A DNA stretch of 64,000 bases, taken from assembly GCF_004145405.1 (NCBI RefSeq), contig NZ_SELQ01000001.1, positions 558,001 through 622,000 on the forward strand, given 5' to 3'. Position 1 is the stretch's first letter, and every line of letters begins with the position of its first letter. The notes beneath the pieces are model-generated. The model was not told where the DNA came from and ran no database searches. It saw nothing but the letters and a program-made list of their open reading frames with translations. Position numbers and translations under genes: made by a program. The DNA is from Salipiger sp. IMCC34102. GTDB taxonomy: Bacteria; Pseudomonadota; Alphaproteobacteria; Rhodobacterales; Rhodobacteraceae. Positions 20,005 through 39,190 of this stretch are shown in pieces.

Positions 20005-20334
20005 CGTGGGCGGAGGGTGCGATCAGGGGTGAGGATCAAACAGCAGGAAACCGTGAACATTCCCTTGAAATCTCGCGCGCCCCTTGCACTTTGGGCGAAT
20101 CCCCTCTAGGTGGGCGATCTGACCCCCGAAGCCCGGCAAAAACCGACATCACAGACCTACACAGACCGCTTATCTCTCAAAGCGCCGATTTGCGCGCGTT
20201 TTGACAGGTAAGTTGATCGTTTCGAGTGAGATGTTTGGGCGCATCTCTGGAATGGAAACGATCCTGCCGCATGGGAAGCGCGCGTTGGTGACCCAGCCAC
20301 CGCGTGTTTCGGCATTAAGAAAGGCCCCTTCCAG
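20005..20334 (+). promoter_or_regulatory. rpoB upstream region with probable promoter
   Basis: The 330 bp after the rplL terminator carry no supported gene. TTGCAC (20084-20089), a 17-bp spacer and TAGGTG (20107-20112) form the best promoter candidate, which would give a leader of about 215 nt. The leader has repeated GATCG/CGATC-type pieces but no fold I can name. The ORF-like frame at 20201 here lacks coding character. Confidence 0.4.
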
Positions 20335-24474
<4,140 letters not shown>

Positions 24475-24565
24475 GAATTTCCGACCCGAAATTCCCGGGG
24501 GGTGAGGGCCGATCGGTCCTCGTCCCCCGCCTCATCCCGACGCACCCCAATTCAAGGAATTGAAG

Positions 24566-28822
<4,257 letters not shown>

Positions 28823-28844
28823 GCGGCGCCGCAGGACATGCGAC

Positions 28845-28874
28845 AGGCCCCCGGATCCGTTCCGGGGGCCTTTT
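28845..28874 (+). terminator. Intrinsic terminator after rpoC
   Basis: AGGCCCCCGGA pairs perfectly with TCCGGGGGCCT around TCCGT, followed by TTTT (the last stem T included). Ends the rpoBC transcript. Confidence 0.93.
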
Positions 28875-28925
28875 GCGTTTGCAGGGCGCGACGCCGGCGT
28901 TAGGCTCGACCCGAGGGAGGGCCGC

Positions 28926-29270
28926 ATGACCGACGATCCGCACCACACGCTCGATTACGTCGAATACACCTCGCCGGACCTGGACCGGACGAAGGACTTC
29001 ATGGCCGCGGCCTTCGGCTGGTCCTTCGTGGACTACGGGCCGGATTACGCCGACATCCAGGGGGCCGGGATCGGTGGCGGCGTCGAACGCGGTGCGGGGC
29101 GTGCGCCCTTGCCCGTCGTGCGTTCCACCGATCTGGATGCCAGCTACGCCGCGGTGAAGGCCGCCGGTGGAGAGATCACGCGCGGGATCTTCAGCTTCCC
29201 CGGTGGCCGCCGGTTCCAGTTCCGCGAGCCCGGCGGCACCGAGATGGCGGTCTGGATCACCGCCGACTGA
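28926..29270 (+). CDS. VOC (glyoxalase/bleomycin resistance) superfamily protein
   Basis: A 114-residue single VOC module with two beta-alpha-beta-beta-beta halves. It begins D-Y-V-E-Y-T-S-P-D-L-D-R-T-K-D-F and ends R-F-Q-F-R-E-P-G-G-T-E-M-A-V-W, as in the lactoylglutathione-lyase-related group. In other VOC proteins a His/Glu set binds metal; here the conserved Glu near the C-terminus is kept but a first-strand His is not obvious. Function unknown. GAGGGAGG precedes the ATG closely. First of two unrelated genes filling the rpoC-rpsL gap. Confidence 0.83.
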   Translation: MTDDPHHTLDYVEYTSPDLDRTKDFMAAAFGWSFVDYGPDYADIQGAGIGGGVERGAGRAPLPVVRSTDLDASYAAVKAAGGEITRGIFSFPGGRRFQFREPGGTEMAVWITAD

Positions 29271-29308
29271 TCTGGCGCCCCGCGACAGGCCCTGATACGG
29301 CTTGGCGC

Positions 29309-30208
29309 ATGGCACTGTCCGACAACATGCGCGGCGCGTTCCTGATGGCGGCCGGGATGACGGCCTTCACGGTCAACGACGCCTTCGTCAAGACGCTGGG
29401 CGGGGACGTTCCGCTGTTCCAGATCCTGTTCCTGCGCGGCATCGGCGTGACGCTGGGCCTGCTGGCGCTTTCGGTCGCGCTCGGCCAGCTTCGGCTCGAG
29501 CAGTCGCGCGCGGACTGGGGCCTAATCGGGGTCCGGTCGCTCGCCGAGGCCTTCGGGGCGTTCTTCTTCGTGACCGCCCTGTTCAACATGCCCATCGCCA
29601 ATGTCAGCGCGATCCTGCAGGCCCTGCCGCTGACCGTGGCGCTCGGCGGCGCGCTGTGGCTGAAGGAGCCCTTGGGCTGGCGGCGGATGACCGCGATCCT
29701 CGTGGGCTTCGCGGGGGTCCTGCTCATCGTCCGCCCCGGCGGCGCGGACTTCAACATCTTCGCCGTCAGCGCGCTGGCGACGGTGCTGTGCGTGACGGTG
29801 CGCGACCTCGTGGTGCGGCGGATGTCCGCGACGGTGCCATCGGTGCTGATCTCGCTCAGCGCCTCGGTCGTGGTGATGACAAGCGCGGGGGCGGCCTCGA
29901 TCTTCGTCGACTGGACGCCGGTCTCGGGTCGGCAGGGGGTGATGCTGGGCGGTGCGACGCTGTCGCTGATCGGCGGCTACATCTTCTCGGTCGCGGCCAT
30001 GCGTGTGGGCGAGATCGGCTTCGTGGCGCCCTTCCGCTACACCAGCCTGCTGGTGGCGCTCCTCATCGGCGTGGTCTTCTTCGACGAGGTCCCCCGTGCG
30101 CTGACCCTGGTCGGGGCGGGAATCGTCGTGGCCACCGGGCTTTTCACCCTGTGGCGCGAACGCCAGATCCGCCTGCGCCGCCGGGTGATCCCCGACCGGA
30201 TCCGCTAG
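29309..30208 (+). CDS. DMT superfamily transporter (EamA domains)
   Basis: A 299-residue protein with ten predicted membrane helices built from two EamA repeats. Recognisable family points are N-D-A-F-V-K in the first helix, F-x-R-G near residue 43, F-N-M-P-I-A-N-V-S-A-I in the third-fourth helix pair and the P-F-R-Y-T-S-L-L-V-A-L-L-I-G signature in the second repeat. Such proteins export metabolites or amino acids; the substrate is not predictable. Last gene before the str operon promoter; no clear terminator follows. Confidence 0.88.
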   Translation: MALSDNMRGAFLMAAGMTAFTVNDAFVKTLGGDVPLFQILFLRGIGVTLGLLALSVALGQLRLEQSRADWGLIGVRSLAEAFGAFFFVTALFNMPIANVSAILQALPLTVALGGALWLKEPLGWRRMTAILVGFAGVLLIVRPGGADFNIFAVSALATVLCVTVRDLVVRRMSATVPSVLISLSASVVVMTSAGAASIFVDWTPVSGRQGVMLGGATLSLIGGYIFSVAAMRVGEIGFVAPFRYTSLLVALLIGVVFFDEVPRALTLVGAGIVVATGLFTLWRERQIRLRRRVIPDRIR

Positions 30209-30244
30209 GCGGGGCAGGGGGTGCGCGGTCCGCCGCGGGCGCTG

Positions 30245-30273
30245 TTGACACCCTATCCCGCGCGGCCTATACG
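30245..30273 (+). promoter_or_regulatory. Promoter of the str operon (rpsL)
   Basis: Perfect TTGACA (30245-30250), 17-bp spacer, TATACG (30268-30273). It is the best sigma-70 promoter in the window, 241 nt before rpsL. Confidence 0.8.
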
Positions 30274-30514
30274 GCGCGCATCCGGGTCCGGGGGGCAGTC
30301 CCCCTTTGTCCGATATCAATGTCGTCGTGGTCAAGAACCGGGCTAATGCTGTCCCCGTTCCTCTGTAACCTCACCGCACCGAACCTCCGGTAAGGGTTCG
30401 ACTGCGGAACTTTCGTGCTTTGCGCACGTGAAATCCATCGCGCCGCAGGCGTGTGAACCAAACCGTGCGGGGCCGGTCCCTGCGTACCAGTGAAAGAATA
30501 GGGAAAACCGCCCC
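30274..30514 (+). promoter_or_regulatory. rpsL leader with early hairpin
   Basis: About 235 nt of untranslated leader. A short hairpin GGGGG-CAGT-CCCCC followed by TTT (30291-30307) starts about 11 nt after the expected transcript start. I see no further named element; frames crossing the leader are not coding. Confidence 0.4.
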
Positions 30515-30886
30515 ATGCCAACGATCCAGCAGCTGATCCGCAAGCCGCGCCAGCCCAAAGTCGCCCGGTCGAAGTCGATGCACCTTGAAGGATGCCCGCA
30601 GAAGCGCGGCGTCTGCACCCGCGTCTACACCACCACCCCGAAGAAGCCGAACTCGGCCATGCGGAAGGTCGCCAAGGTGCGCCTGACCAACGGCTACGAG
30701 GTCATCAGCTACATCCCCGGTGAATCGCACAACCTGCAGGAACACTCGGTCGTGCTGATCCGCGGCGGCCGTGTGAAAGACCTTCCCGGTGTGCGCTACC
30801 ACATCCTGCGCGGCGTGCTCGACACGCAAGGCGTGAAGGACCGCAAGCAGCGTCGCTCGAAGTACGGCGCCAAGCGTCCGAAGTAA
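30515..30886 (+). CDS. rpsL: 30S ribosomal protein S12
   Basis: A 123-residue protein of the decoding centre. It starts [10 protein letters not shown] and carries T-T-P-K-K-P-N-S-A, with the streptomycin-sensitive lysine around position 43, and K-D-L-P-G-V-R-Y-H with the second sensitive lysine. First gene of the str operon; the next gene rpsG is 98 bp on, with two palindromes in the gap. Confidence 0.98.
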   Translation: MPTIQQLIRKPRQPKVARSKSMHLEGCPQKRGVCTRVYTTTPKKPNSAMRKVAKVRLTNGYEVISYIPGESHNLQEHSVVLIRGGRVKDLPGVRYHILRGVLDTQGVKDRKQRRSKYGAKRPK

Positions 30887-30898
30887 CGCGCCAGCGTC

Positions 30899-30957
30899 AT
30901 CCCGGCCTGGTGCCGGGATCCCGTTCCCTTCACGTGGCCCCGGATCAGGTCCGGGGC
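30899..30957. repeat. Pair of REP-like palindromes between rpsL and rpsG
   Basis: ATCCCGGC-CTGGT-GCCGGGAT (30899-30919) and GCCCCGGA-TCAGG-TCCGGGGC (30937-30957) are two 8-bp hairpins with 5-nt loops. They resemble the widespread alphaproteobacterial intergenic CCCGG palindromes and have no T-run, so they are not ordinary terminators. Confidence 0.7.
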
Positions 30958-30984
30958 GCCCGCCCGAAAAGAGAGACACACACT

Positions 30985-31455
30985 ATGTCACGCCGCCACG
31001 CCGCCGAAAAACGCGAAGTCCTGCCCGACGCCAAGTTCGGCGATACCGTTCTGACCAAGTTCATGAACAACCTCATGATCGACGGCAAGAAAGCCGTCGC
31101 CGAGCGGATCGTCTACAACGCCTTCGACCGGGTCGAGGACAAGCTCAAGAAATCCCCCGTCGAGGTTTTCCACGAGTGCCTCGACAACATCAAACCCTCG
31201 GTCGAGGTCCGCTCGCGCCGCGTCGGTGGTGCGACCTACCAGGTCCCCGTCGAGGTGCGCCCCGAGCGCCGCGAGGCGCTGGCGATCCGCTGGCTCATCG
31301 CCGCCGCCAAGAAGCGCAACGAGAACACCATGGAAGAGCGCCTCGCCGGCGAGCTTCTGGACGCGGTCAACGGTCGTGGCACGGCCGTGAAGAAGCGCGA
31401 AGACACCCACAAGATGGCCGACGCGAACAAAGCGTTCAGCCACTACCGCTGGTAA
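30985..31455 (+). CDS. rpsG: 30S ribosomal protein S7
   Basis: A 156-residue protein that starts assembly of the 30S head and contacts mRNA in the E site. Start [10 protein letters not shown], then [12 protein letters not shown] and [13 protein letters not shown], ending F-S-H-Y-R-W. The ATG at 30985 is used; the frame is open through the palindromes upstream but that part is not coding. fusA follows 18 bp later. Confidence 0.98.
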   Translation: MSRRHAAEKREVLPDAKFGDTVLTKFMNNLMIDGKKAVAERIVYNAFDRVEDKLKKSPVEVFHECLDNIKPSVEVRSRRVGGATYQVPVEVRPERREALAIRWLIAAAKKRNENTMEERLAGELLDAVNGRGTAVKKREDTHKMADANKAFSHYRW

Positions 31456-31473
31456 TTCAGGAGCACCACGAAG

Positions 31474-33597
31474 ATGGCACGCGACTATCCCCTCTCACGG
31501 TACCGCAACTTCGGTATCATGGCGCACATCGACGCGGGCAAGACGACCTGCTCGGAGCGCATTCTTTTCTACACCGGCAAGTCCCACAACATCGGTGAGG
31601 TCCACGACGGCGCCGCCACCATGGACTGGATGGAGCAGGAGCAGGAGCGTGGCATCACGATCACCTCCGCTGCGACCACGACCTTCTGGCAGCGCCAGGA
31701 AGAGCCGACCGCCGATGGCACGTCCGACACCAAGTTCCGGATGAACATCATCGACACCCCCGGCCACGTCGATTTCACCATCGAGGTGGAGCGTTCGCTC
31801 GCCGTTCTCGACGGGGCCGTCTGCGTGCTGGACGCCAACGCCGGTGTCGAGCCCCAGACCGAAACCGTCTGGCGCCAGGCCGACCGCTACAAGGTCCCGC
31901 GCATGGTGTTCGTCAACAAGATGGACAAGATCGGCGCCGACTTCTTCAACTGCGTCCGCATGATCGAGGACCGCACCGGTGCGAAGGCCGTGCCGATCGC
32001 ATTCCCCATCGGCGCCGAGAACGAGCTCGAAGGTCTCGTCGACCTGGTCACCATGGAAGAGTGGGTCTGGGAAGGTGAAGACCTGGGCGCGTCCTGGATC
32101 AAGAAGCCGATCCGCGACAGCCTCAAGGCGCAGGCCGACGAATGGCGCGGCAAGATGATCGAGGCGGCCGTCGAGGAAGACGACGACGCGATGATGGCCT
32201 ACCTCGACGGGGAAGAGCCCGACGTCGACACCCTGCGCAAGCTGCTGCGCAAGGGCACGCTGGCGCTGCACTTCGTCCCGGTCCTGGGTGGCTCGGCCTT
32301 CAAGAACAAGGGCGTCCAGCCCCTGCTCAACGCCGTGATCGACTACCTGCCCAGCCCGATGGACGTGGTCGACTACATGGGCTTCAAGCCCGGCGACGAG
32401 ACCGAAACCCGCAACATCCCGCGCCGCGCGGACGACGACATGCCCTTCGCGGGCCTGGCGTTCAAGATCATGAACGACCCCTTCGTGGGCTCGCTCACGT
32501 TCACCCGCGTCTACTCGGGCGTTCTGGCCAAGGGCGACAATTTGCTCAACTCCACCAAGGGTGGCAAGGAGCGCGTCGGCCGCATGATGATGATGCACTC
32601 CAACAACCGCGAGGAAATCAACGAAGCCTTCGCGGGCGACATCATCGCGCTGGGTGGCCTGAAGAACACCACCACCGGTGACACCCTGTGCGACCCGCAG
32701 GATCCGGTCGTGCTGGAAACGATGACCTTCCCCGATCCCGTGATCGAGATCGCCGTCGAGCCCAAGACCAAGGCCGACCAGGAAAAGATGGGCATTGCCC
32801 TTCAGCGCCTGGCCGCCGAGGATCCGTCCTTCCGGGTGGAAACCGACCTCGAGTCCGGTCAGACCATCATGAAGGGCATGGGCGAATTGCACCTCGACAT
32901 CCTGGTCGACCGCATGAAGCGCGAGTTCAAGGTCGAGGCCAACATCGGTGCCCCTCAGGTCGCCTACCGCGAGACCATCGGTCACGCCGTCGAGCACACC
33001 TACACCCACAAGAAGCAGTCGGGCGGGTCCGGTCAGTTCGGCGAGGTGAAGCTGAACATCCTGCCGACCGAGCCGGGCGAGGGGTACTCGTTCGAGAGCA
33101 AGATCGTCGGTGGTGCGGTTCCGAAGGAATACGTGCCGGGCGTCGAGAAGGGCATCAAGTCGGTCATGGACTCCGGTCCGCTGGCGGGCTTCCCGGTCAT
33201 CGACTTCAAGGTCGAGCTCCTGGACGGCAAGTTCCACGACGTGGACTCCAGCGTGCTGGCCTTCGAGATCGCGGCGCGGATGTGCATGCGCGAAGGCATG
33301 CGCAAGGCCGGGGCCAAGCTGCTGGAACCGATCATGAAGGTCGAGGTCGTGACCCCGGAGGAATACACCGGCGGGATCATCGGCGACCTGACCTCGCGTC
33401 GGGGCATGGTGCAGGGCCAGGACAGCCGCGGCAACGCGAACGTCATCGACGCCATGGTGCCGCTGGCCAACATGTTCGGCTACATCAACACGCTGCGCTC
33501 GATGTCCTCGGGCCGCGCGCAGTTCTCGATGCAGTTCGACCACTACGAGCCGGTGCCGCAGAACATCTCGGAAGAGATCCAGAAGAAGTTCGCGTAA
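31474..33597 (+). CDS. fusA: Elongation factor G
   Basis: A 707-residue translocase GTPase. G1 is AHIDAGKTT at 17-25, with R-G-I-T-I-T-S-A-A switch I, D-T-P-G-H-V-D-F and N-K-M-D-K; domains II to V are complete, with the domain IV tip and C-terminal S[11 protein letters not shown]. One copy is seen in the window. Close spacing to rpsG and a 114-bp gap with palindromes before the second tuf. Confidence 0.98.
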   Translation: MARDYPLSRYRNFGIMAHIDAGKTTCSERILFYTGKSHNIGEVHDGAATMDWMEQEQERGITITSAATTTFWQRQEEPTADGTSDTKFRMNIIDTPGHVDFTIEVERSLAVLDGAVCVLDANAGVEPQTETVWRQADRYKVPRMVFVNKMDKIGADFFNCVRMIEDRTGAKAVPIAFPIGAENELEGLVDLVTMEEWVWEGEDLGASWIKKPIRDSLKAQADEWRGKMIEAAVEEDDDAMMAYLDGEEPDVDTLRKLLRKGTLALHFVPVLGGSAFKNKGVQPLLNAVIDYLPSPMDVVDYMGFKPGDETETRNIPRRADDDMPFAGLAFKIMNDPFVGSLTFTRVYSGVLAKGDNLLNSTKGGKERVGRMMMMHSNNREEINEAFAGDIIALGGLKNTTTGDTLCDPQDPVVLETMTFPDPVIEIAVEPKTKADQEKMGIALQRLAAEDPSFRVETDLESGQTIMKGMGELHLDILVDRMKREFKVEANIGAPQVAYRETIGHAVEHTYTHKKQSGGSGQFGEVKLNILPTEPGEGYSFESKIVGGAVPKEYVPGVEKGIKSVMDSGPLAGFPVIDFKVELLDGKFHDVDSSVLAFEIAARMCMREGMRKAGAKLLEPIMKVEVVTPEEYTGGIIGDLTSRRGMVQGQDSRGNANVIDAMVPLANMFGYINTLRSMSSGRAQFSMQFDHYEPVPQNISEEIQKKFA

Positions 33598-33612
33598 TTC
33601 CGCGACACGGAC

Positions 33613-33677
33613 GTCCCGGACCTGGTCCGGGACCTCTGACCCCATTGCGCCCTTGGGTCCCGGACATGCTTCGGGAC
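33613..33677. repeat. Pair of REP-like palindromes between fusA and tuf
   Basis: GTCCCGGAC-CTG-GTCCGGGAC (33613-33633, 9-bp stem) and GTCCCGGA-CATGC-TTCGGGAC (33657-33677, 8-bp stem with one wobble). Same family and same paired layout as in the rpsL-rpsG gap of this operon. Confidence 0.7.
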
Positions 33678-33711
33678 AGGGGGCCGAAAACAAAAATGCA
33701 AGGAGGCCATC

Positions 33712-34887
<1,176 letters not shown>

Positions 34888-34969
34888 GGGGCGGCTTCGG
34901 CAAGACCGAACCGCCACCGGTGGGCAAACGCGGTTCGACCGAACCGCCGGCCCACGCGGGAGAGAACAG

Positions 34970-35001
34970 AAAGGCCGTCGCAGACATGCGGCGGCCTTTT
35001 T
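34970..35001 (+). terminator. Intrinsic terminator of the str operon
   Basis: Same 13-bp hairpin and T-run as at 10697-10728, 83 bp after the tuf stop. Confidence 0.9.
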
Positions 35002-35104
35002 CCTGCGACGGTGCGAAGCGTGCCCGATGACCTGCCGCGTCACGGACGCGCGCCCCTGGCCCCGCGCGTCGTCGGCACATCGCCGCCAGTCCGGTGCCGC
35101 TCGC

Positions 35105-35133
35105 TTGTCCTCGCGCAAGACCGCGACTACGAC
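35105..35133 (+). promoter_or_regulatory. Promoter of the DUF1007-NicO pair, probably leaderless
   Basis: TTGTCC (35105-35110), 17-bp spacer, TACGAC (35128-35133), then 6 nt to the ATG at 35140. Same geometry as at parC and rarA. Confidence 0.4.
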
Positions 35134-35139
35134 TTCGCC

Positions 35140-35784
35140 ATGCGCCGAACCGGATCCTGCCTCTTTCTTTGTGCTGCCTTCCTCGCGACCGAGGCACCGG
35201 CGCATCCTCATGTCTTCGTCGAAGTCGGTATGACCATCGTCTTCGACGGTGAGGACATGACCGAGGTCCGGCTGAATTGGGCCTACGACGATTTCTTCAC
35301 GATGCTGCTGCTGGCCGATCTGGGATTGGATTCGGACGGGGATCTGACCCTCTCGGACGAGGAGCAGGCCACGTTCCGCGAGGCCGTCACCGAATGGCCC
35401 CCGGGCTTCGAAGGCGATCTGGAAGTCGAGAGCGACGGCGCGCGCGCAGCCCTCGCGCCCCGGACGGACCACGAGGCGCACCTCGAAGGAGAGGCGATGG
35501 TCGAGACGTTGACCCGCCCCCTGGACCCGCCCGTCGCGGCCCCCCTGGTGATCCGCCCATACGATCCAAGCTATTACACCGCCTACGACGTCACCGGCCC
35601 GATCCAGTTCGAAGGCCGCGAAGATTGCACCGCGACGGTCGAGAAACCCGACCTCGGCGCCGCGAACGCCTTGGCGGAGGACCTGCTTCTGGGCCGCTCC
35701 CCCGACGAGATCGGGCCGGACGAATTCTTTCCCGAGATCGGGATCGCCTATGCCCAGAGCGTGGTGGTGACATGCGGGTCCTAG
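35140..35784 (+). CDS. DUF1007 family exported protein
   Basis: A 214-residue protein with a signal peptide (R-R-T-G-S-C-L-F-L-C-A-A-F-L-A-T, cleavage near A-P-A-H-P-H). The H-P-H-V-F-V-E start of the mature part, an acidic loop D-S-D-G-D-L-T-L-S-D-E-E resembling an EF-hand-like metal site, and P-Y-D-P-S-Y-Y-T-A-Y are typical of DUF1007. These proteins are nearly always paired with a NicO-type metal transporter and are thought to bind the metal in the periplasm. The gene overlaps the next by 13 bp, so the two are coupled. Confidence 0.85.
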   Translation: MRRTGSCLFLCAAFLATEAPAHPHVFVEVGMTIVFDGEDMTEVRLNWAYDDFFTMLLLADLGLDSDGDLTLSDEEQATFREAVTEWPPGFEGDLEVESDGARAALAPRTDHEAHLEGEAMVETLTRPLDPPVAAPLVIRPYDPSYYTAYDVTGPIQFEGREDCTATVEKPDLGAANALAEDLLLGRSPDEIGPDEFFPEIGIAYAQSVVVTCGS

Positions 35785-36758
35785 GCATCCTCCTTCTTGC
35801 CGCCTTGTCGCTGGTCGCGCTCTGGCTCTGGGGTCTTGGCGGTGCGGAGCGGATCATGCTCTCCGCCGGCGAGGCGCAGCGAAGCGTCCAGAACGCGATG
35901 GCGGCCAGCCTGCGCGCGCTGAAGGCGCAGGAGCCGGGAGCGATCCTCACGCTCTGGTCCCTGTGCTTCGGCTACGGCTTCGTCCATGCCGCGGGGCCGG
36001 GTCACGGGAAACTGGTCATCGGGGGCTACGGTCTGGCCGCGCGGGCGACCGCCCGTCGCCTGGCAGGACTCGCCGTGCTGTCGTCGCTGGCCCAGGCGCT
36101 GACCGCGATCGCGCTGGTCTATGCCGCGGTGACGCTCCTGGGGTGGGGGCGCGCGCAGATGACCTCGCTAGCGGACGGTCTGCTGGCCCCCGTCAGCGCC
36201 GCGATGATCGCCACGGTCGGCGCCTGGCTGATCCTGCGCGGGCTGCGCCAGATCCCCGGGCGCCGCGCCACCCGGCGGGATCACGGGCACGCCCATGATC
36301 ATCACCCGGGCCACGACCATCGCCACCATCACCACGGTCACGATCACCACCACGATCATGGCCATGCCCACGACCACGCGTCGGACGGCATCTGCGCCAC
36401 CTGCGGTCATGCCCATGCCCCCACGCCCCGCCAGGCGGCGGAGGTCCGCTCGGTTCGCGACGCGCTCGTCCTGATCGGCAGCATCGCCGTGCGGCCCTGC
36501 ACCGGCGCGATCTTCCTTCTGATCCTGACCCATGCGCTCGGCCTCGACTGGGCCGGGATCGCGGGGGCGCTGGTGATGGGGCTGGGCACGGCGACCTTCA
36601 CCGCCGTCGTGGCGCTGGCTGCGGCCGGCGTGCGCGAGAGCGTGCTGGCGCAGGCCGTCTCCTCCGATGGGTCCGCGCGGCTTTTCGTGGGCATCCAGAT
36701 CGCGGCGGGATCGCTGGTACTGATCCTCGCCGGGCAGTATCTTCTGCGCAGCCTGTAA
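35772..36758 (+). CDS. NicO/RcnA-like nickel/cobalt (or zinc) transporter
   Basis: A 328-residue membrane protein with about six helices. The signature G-Y-G-F-V-H-A-A-G-P-G-H-G-K (67-80) in the second helix provides the metal-site histidines, and V-R-P-C-T-G-A-I later in the chain is the second conserved block. Between them lies a cytoplasmic-type loop extremely rich in histidine (about 171-202) ending in C-A-T-C-G-H-A-H (208-215), a probable metal buffer or sensor. Paired with DUF1007. Direction of transport and metal (Ni, Co or Zn) cannot be told from sequence. Confidence 0.87.
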   Translation: MRVLGILLLAALSLVALWLWGLGGAERIMLSAGEAQRSVQNAMAASLRALKAQEPGAILTLWSLCFGYGFVHAAGPGHGKLVIGGYGLAARATARRLAGLAVLSSLAQALTAIALVYAAVTLLGWGRAQMTSLADGLLAPVSAAMIATVGAWLILRGLRQIPGRRATRRDHGHAHDHHPGHDHRHHHHGHDHHHDHGHAHDHASDGICATCGHAHAPTPRQAAEVRSVRDALVLIGSIAVRPCTGAIFLLILTHALGLDWAGIAGALVMGLGTATFTAVVALAAAGVRESVLAQAVSSDGSARLFVGIQIAAGSLVLILAGQYLLRSL

Positions 36759-36783
36759 TCGCGCCGCAATCGCGGGCGGCCCC

Positions 36784-36812
36784 TTGTCAGCCCGGACCCC
36801 ATCCCCTATACG
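36784..36812 (+). promoter_or_regulatory. Promoter of the S10 operon (rpsJ)
   Basis: TTGTCA (36784-36789), 17-bp spacer, TATACG (36807-36812). Confidence 0.72.
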
Positions 36813-36826
36813 CCGCACATCCAGCC

Positions 36827-36852
36827 AAGGGCGCGATTCTCCGCGCCCTTTT
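36827..36852 (+). terminator. Attenuator-like hairpin in the S10 leader
   Basis: AAGGGCGCG and CGCGCCCTT form a 9-bp stem around ATTCTC, followed by TT. It begins about 8 nt after the expected transcript start and so could act as an early attenuator of the S10 operon, or end the upstream NicO transcript, 68 bp past its stop. Confidence 0.6.
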
Positions 36853-36936
36853 ACGTTGGACCAAGACGCGACGAGGGTGCCGGATGAGCCGCCATCTTCC
36901 TCTCCGTTAGAGCCCTGTCATAAAGGGTGATGTCAC

Positions 36937-37248
<312 letters not shown>

Positions 37249-37260
37249 GGAGGACACCAG

Positions 37261-38109
37261 ATGCTCCGTACAGGACTTATCGCAAAGAAGGTGGGCATGA
37301 CCCGCCTGTTCATGGAAGACGGCCGCCAGGTGCCCGTCACCGTGTTGAGCCTCGAGAACCTGCAGGTCGTCAGCCAGCGCACCGCCGACAAGCACGGCTA
37401 CACCGCCGTCCAGCTGGGCGCCGGCACCGCCAAGGTCAAGCGCGTCTCCAAGGCGATGCGTGGTGTCTTCTCGGCCGCCAGCGTGGAACCCAAGCGCAAG
37501 GTCGCCGAGTTCCGCGTCTCGGAAGAGAACATGATCAACGTCGGCGAGACACTGATCGCCAACCACTACTTCGAGGGCCAGTACGTCGACGTCTGCGGCA
37601 CCTCGATCGGTAAGGGCTTCGCCGGTGCCATGAAGCGGCACAATTTCGGCGGCCTGCGCGCCACGCACGGCGTGTCGATCAGCCACCGTTCGCACGGCTC
37701 CGTCGGTCAGTGCCAGGACCCGGGCAAGATCTTCAAGGGCAAGAAGATGGCCGGCCACATGGGTGCGGCCCGCGTGACCACGCAGAACCTGCAGGTCGTC
37801 CGCACCGACACCGACCGTGGCCTGATCATGGTCAAGGGCGCCGTTCCCGGCTCCAAGGGTGGCTGGGTCACGATCAAGGACGCGGTGAAGAAGCCGACGC
37901 CCGAAGGCGTGATCTACCCCGCCGGTCTGAAGTCGAAGGCCGAGGAAGCCCAGCGTCTGGCCGATGAAGCCGCCGCCGAAGCCGCTGCCGCCGAAGCCGC
38001 CGCCGCCGAGGCCGCCGCGAAGGAAGAGCAGGCCGCACTCGAGGCCGCCGAGGCCGAGCTGGCTCAAGAGAACAACGCCGAAGAGGGTGGTGACAAAAAT
38101 GAAAGCTGA
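37261..38109 (+). CDS. rplC: 50S ribosomal protein L3 with long Ala/Glu-rich tail
   Basis: A 282-residue L3; the family core ends near residue 223 (E. coli L3 has 209 residues). The core has [13 protein letters not shown] and [15 protein letters not shown] around the region that reaches the peptidyl transferase centre and carries the methylated glutamine. The tail, residues 224-282, is nearly all Ala, Glu, Lys and Gln and should form one long surface helix. AAGGAGG-like sequence precedes the ATG. The end overlaps rplD by 11 bp. Confidence 0.97.
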   Translation: MLRTGLIAKKVGMTRLFMEDGRQVPVTVLSLENLQVVSQRTADKHGYTAVQLGAGTAKVKRVSKAMRGVFSAASVEPKRKVAEFRVSEENMINVGETLIANHYFEGQYVDVCGTSIGKGFAGAMKRHNFGGLRATHGVSISHRSHGSVGQCQDPGKIFKGKKMAGHMGAARVTTQNLQVVRTDTDRGLIMVKGAVPGSKGGWVTIKDAVKKPTPEGVIYPAGLKSKAEEAQRLADEAAAEAAAAEAAAAEAAAKEEQAALEAAEAELAQENNAEEGGDKNES

Positions 38110-38719
38110 TGCAATCAAACTCGACGGCGCATCGGCCGGGTCCGTGGACCTGGACGACGCCATCTTCGGGCTGGAGCCGCGCCGCGACATCCTGCACCGT
38201 GTGGTCCGCTGGCAGCGCAACAACGCGCAGCAGGGCACCCACTCGACGCTGGGCCGGTCCGAGGTCAGCTACTCGACCAAGAAGATCTATCGCCAGAAGG
38301 GCACCGGCGGCGCACGCCACGGGTCCAAGGGCGCGCCGATCTTCCGTCACGGTGGTGTCTACAAGGGTCCCAAGCCCCGCAGCCACGGCCACGAGCTGAC
38401 CAAGAAGTTCCGCAAGCTGGGCCTGCGCCACGCGCTGTCGGCCAAGCAGGCCGCCGGTGAGCTGGTGGTGCTGGACGCGCTGACGCTGGACAACGCCAAG
38501 ACCTCCATGCTGGCGAAGCACGTGACCGAGCGTGGCTGGAAGCGCGCGCTGATCATCGACGGCGCGTCGGTGAACGAGGACGTCAGCCGCGCCGCGCGCA
38601 ACCTCGCGAACGTGGACCTGCTGCCCAGCCAGGGCGCCAACGTCTACGACATCCTGAAAAGCGATACGCTGGTCATCACGAAGGCCGGGATCGAAGCACT
38701 GGAGGCCCGTTTGAAATGA
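38099..38719 (+). CDS. rplD: 50S ribosomal protein L4
   Basis: A 206-residue protein lining the exit tunnel. The extended loop with [12 protein letters not shown] and the C-terminal domain are complete. Start at the ATG overlapping the end of rplC, behind GAGGG; a GTG three codons earlier is also in frame. In E. coli L4 represses the S10 operon by acting on its leader; no such site was identified here. Overlaps rplW by 4 bp (ATGA). Confidence 0.97.
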   Translation: MKADAIKLDGASAGSVDLDDAIFGLEPRRDILHRVVRWQRNNAQQGTHSTLGRSEVSYSTKKIYRQKGTGGARHGSKGAPIFRHGGVYKGPKPRSHGHELTKKFRKLGLRHALSAKQAAGELVVLDALTLDNAKTSMLAKHVTERGWKRALIIDGASVNEDVSRAARNLANVDLLPSQGANVYDILKSDTLVITKAGIEALEARLK

Positions 38720-39012
38720 GCGCCAAGGCAGAACACTACGACGTGATCCGCAAGCCGGTCATCACGGAAAAGGCCACGATGATGTCGGAAGCGAACGGCG
38801 TCGTCTTCGAGGTCGCCATCGACAGCTCCAAGCCGCAGATCAAGGAGGCCGTCGAGGCGCTCTTCGGTGTGAAGGTGAAGGCGGTGAACACCTCCATCAC
38901 CAAGGGCAAGATCAAGCGCTTCCGCGGCGCCCTCGGCACCCGCCGGGACGTCAAGAAGGCCTACGTGACGCTCGAAGAGGGCAACACGATCGACGTGAGC
39001 ACCGGGCTGTAA
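38716..39012 (+). CDS. rplW: 50S ribosomal protein L23
   Basis: A 98-residue protein at the tunnel exit, docking site for trigger factor and SRP. It contains [11 protein letters not shown] and [16 protein letters not shown]. Start codon overlaps the rplD stop. Unusually it is the last gene of its transcript: a terminator follows 28 bp later and the next ribosomal gene, rplB, is 1.38 kb away. Confidence 0.97.
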   Translation: MSAKAEHYDVIRKPVITEKATMMSEANGVVFEVAIDSSKPQIKEAVEALFGVKVKAVNTSITKGKIKRFRGALGTRRDVKKAYVTLEEGNTIDVSTGL

Positions 39013-39040
39013 GGCAAAAACGCATTCGATGCGTCATCGG

Positions 39041-39072
39041 ATAGCCTCCTGCGAAAGCAGGGGGCTATTTTC
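39041..39072 (+). terminator. Intrinsic terminator after rplW, inside the S10 cluster
   Basis: ATAGCCTCCTGC and GCAGGGGGCTAT form a 12-bp stem (one wobble) with a GAAA tetraloop, followed by TTT and a further T. Confidence 0.9.
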
Positions 39073-39190
39073 GTATGAAAACAAGAATATCGGCGATCTC
39101 GGCAAAAAGTTTGGTCGCCATTACTTGTCGTATCTGAAGGTAGATCCCACATGACTGGCGTGCAAAACGCACTAATTTAAGGAATCCATT

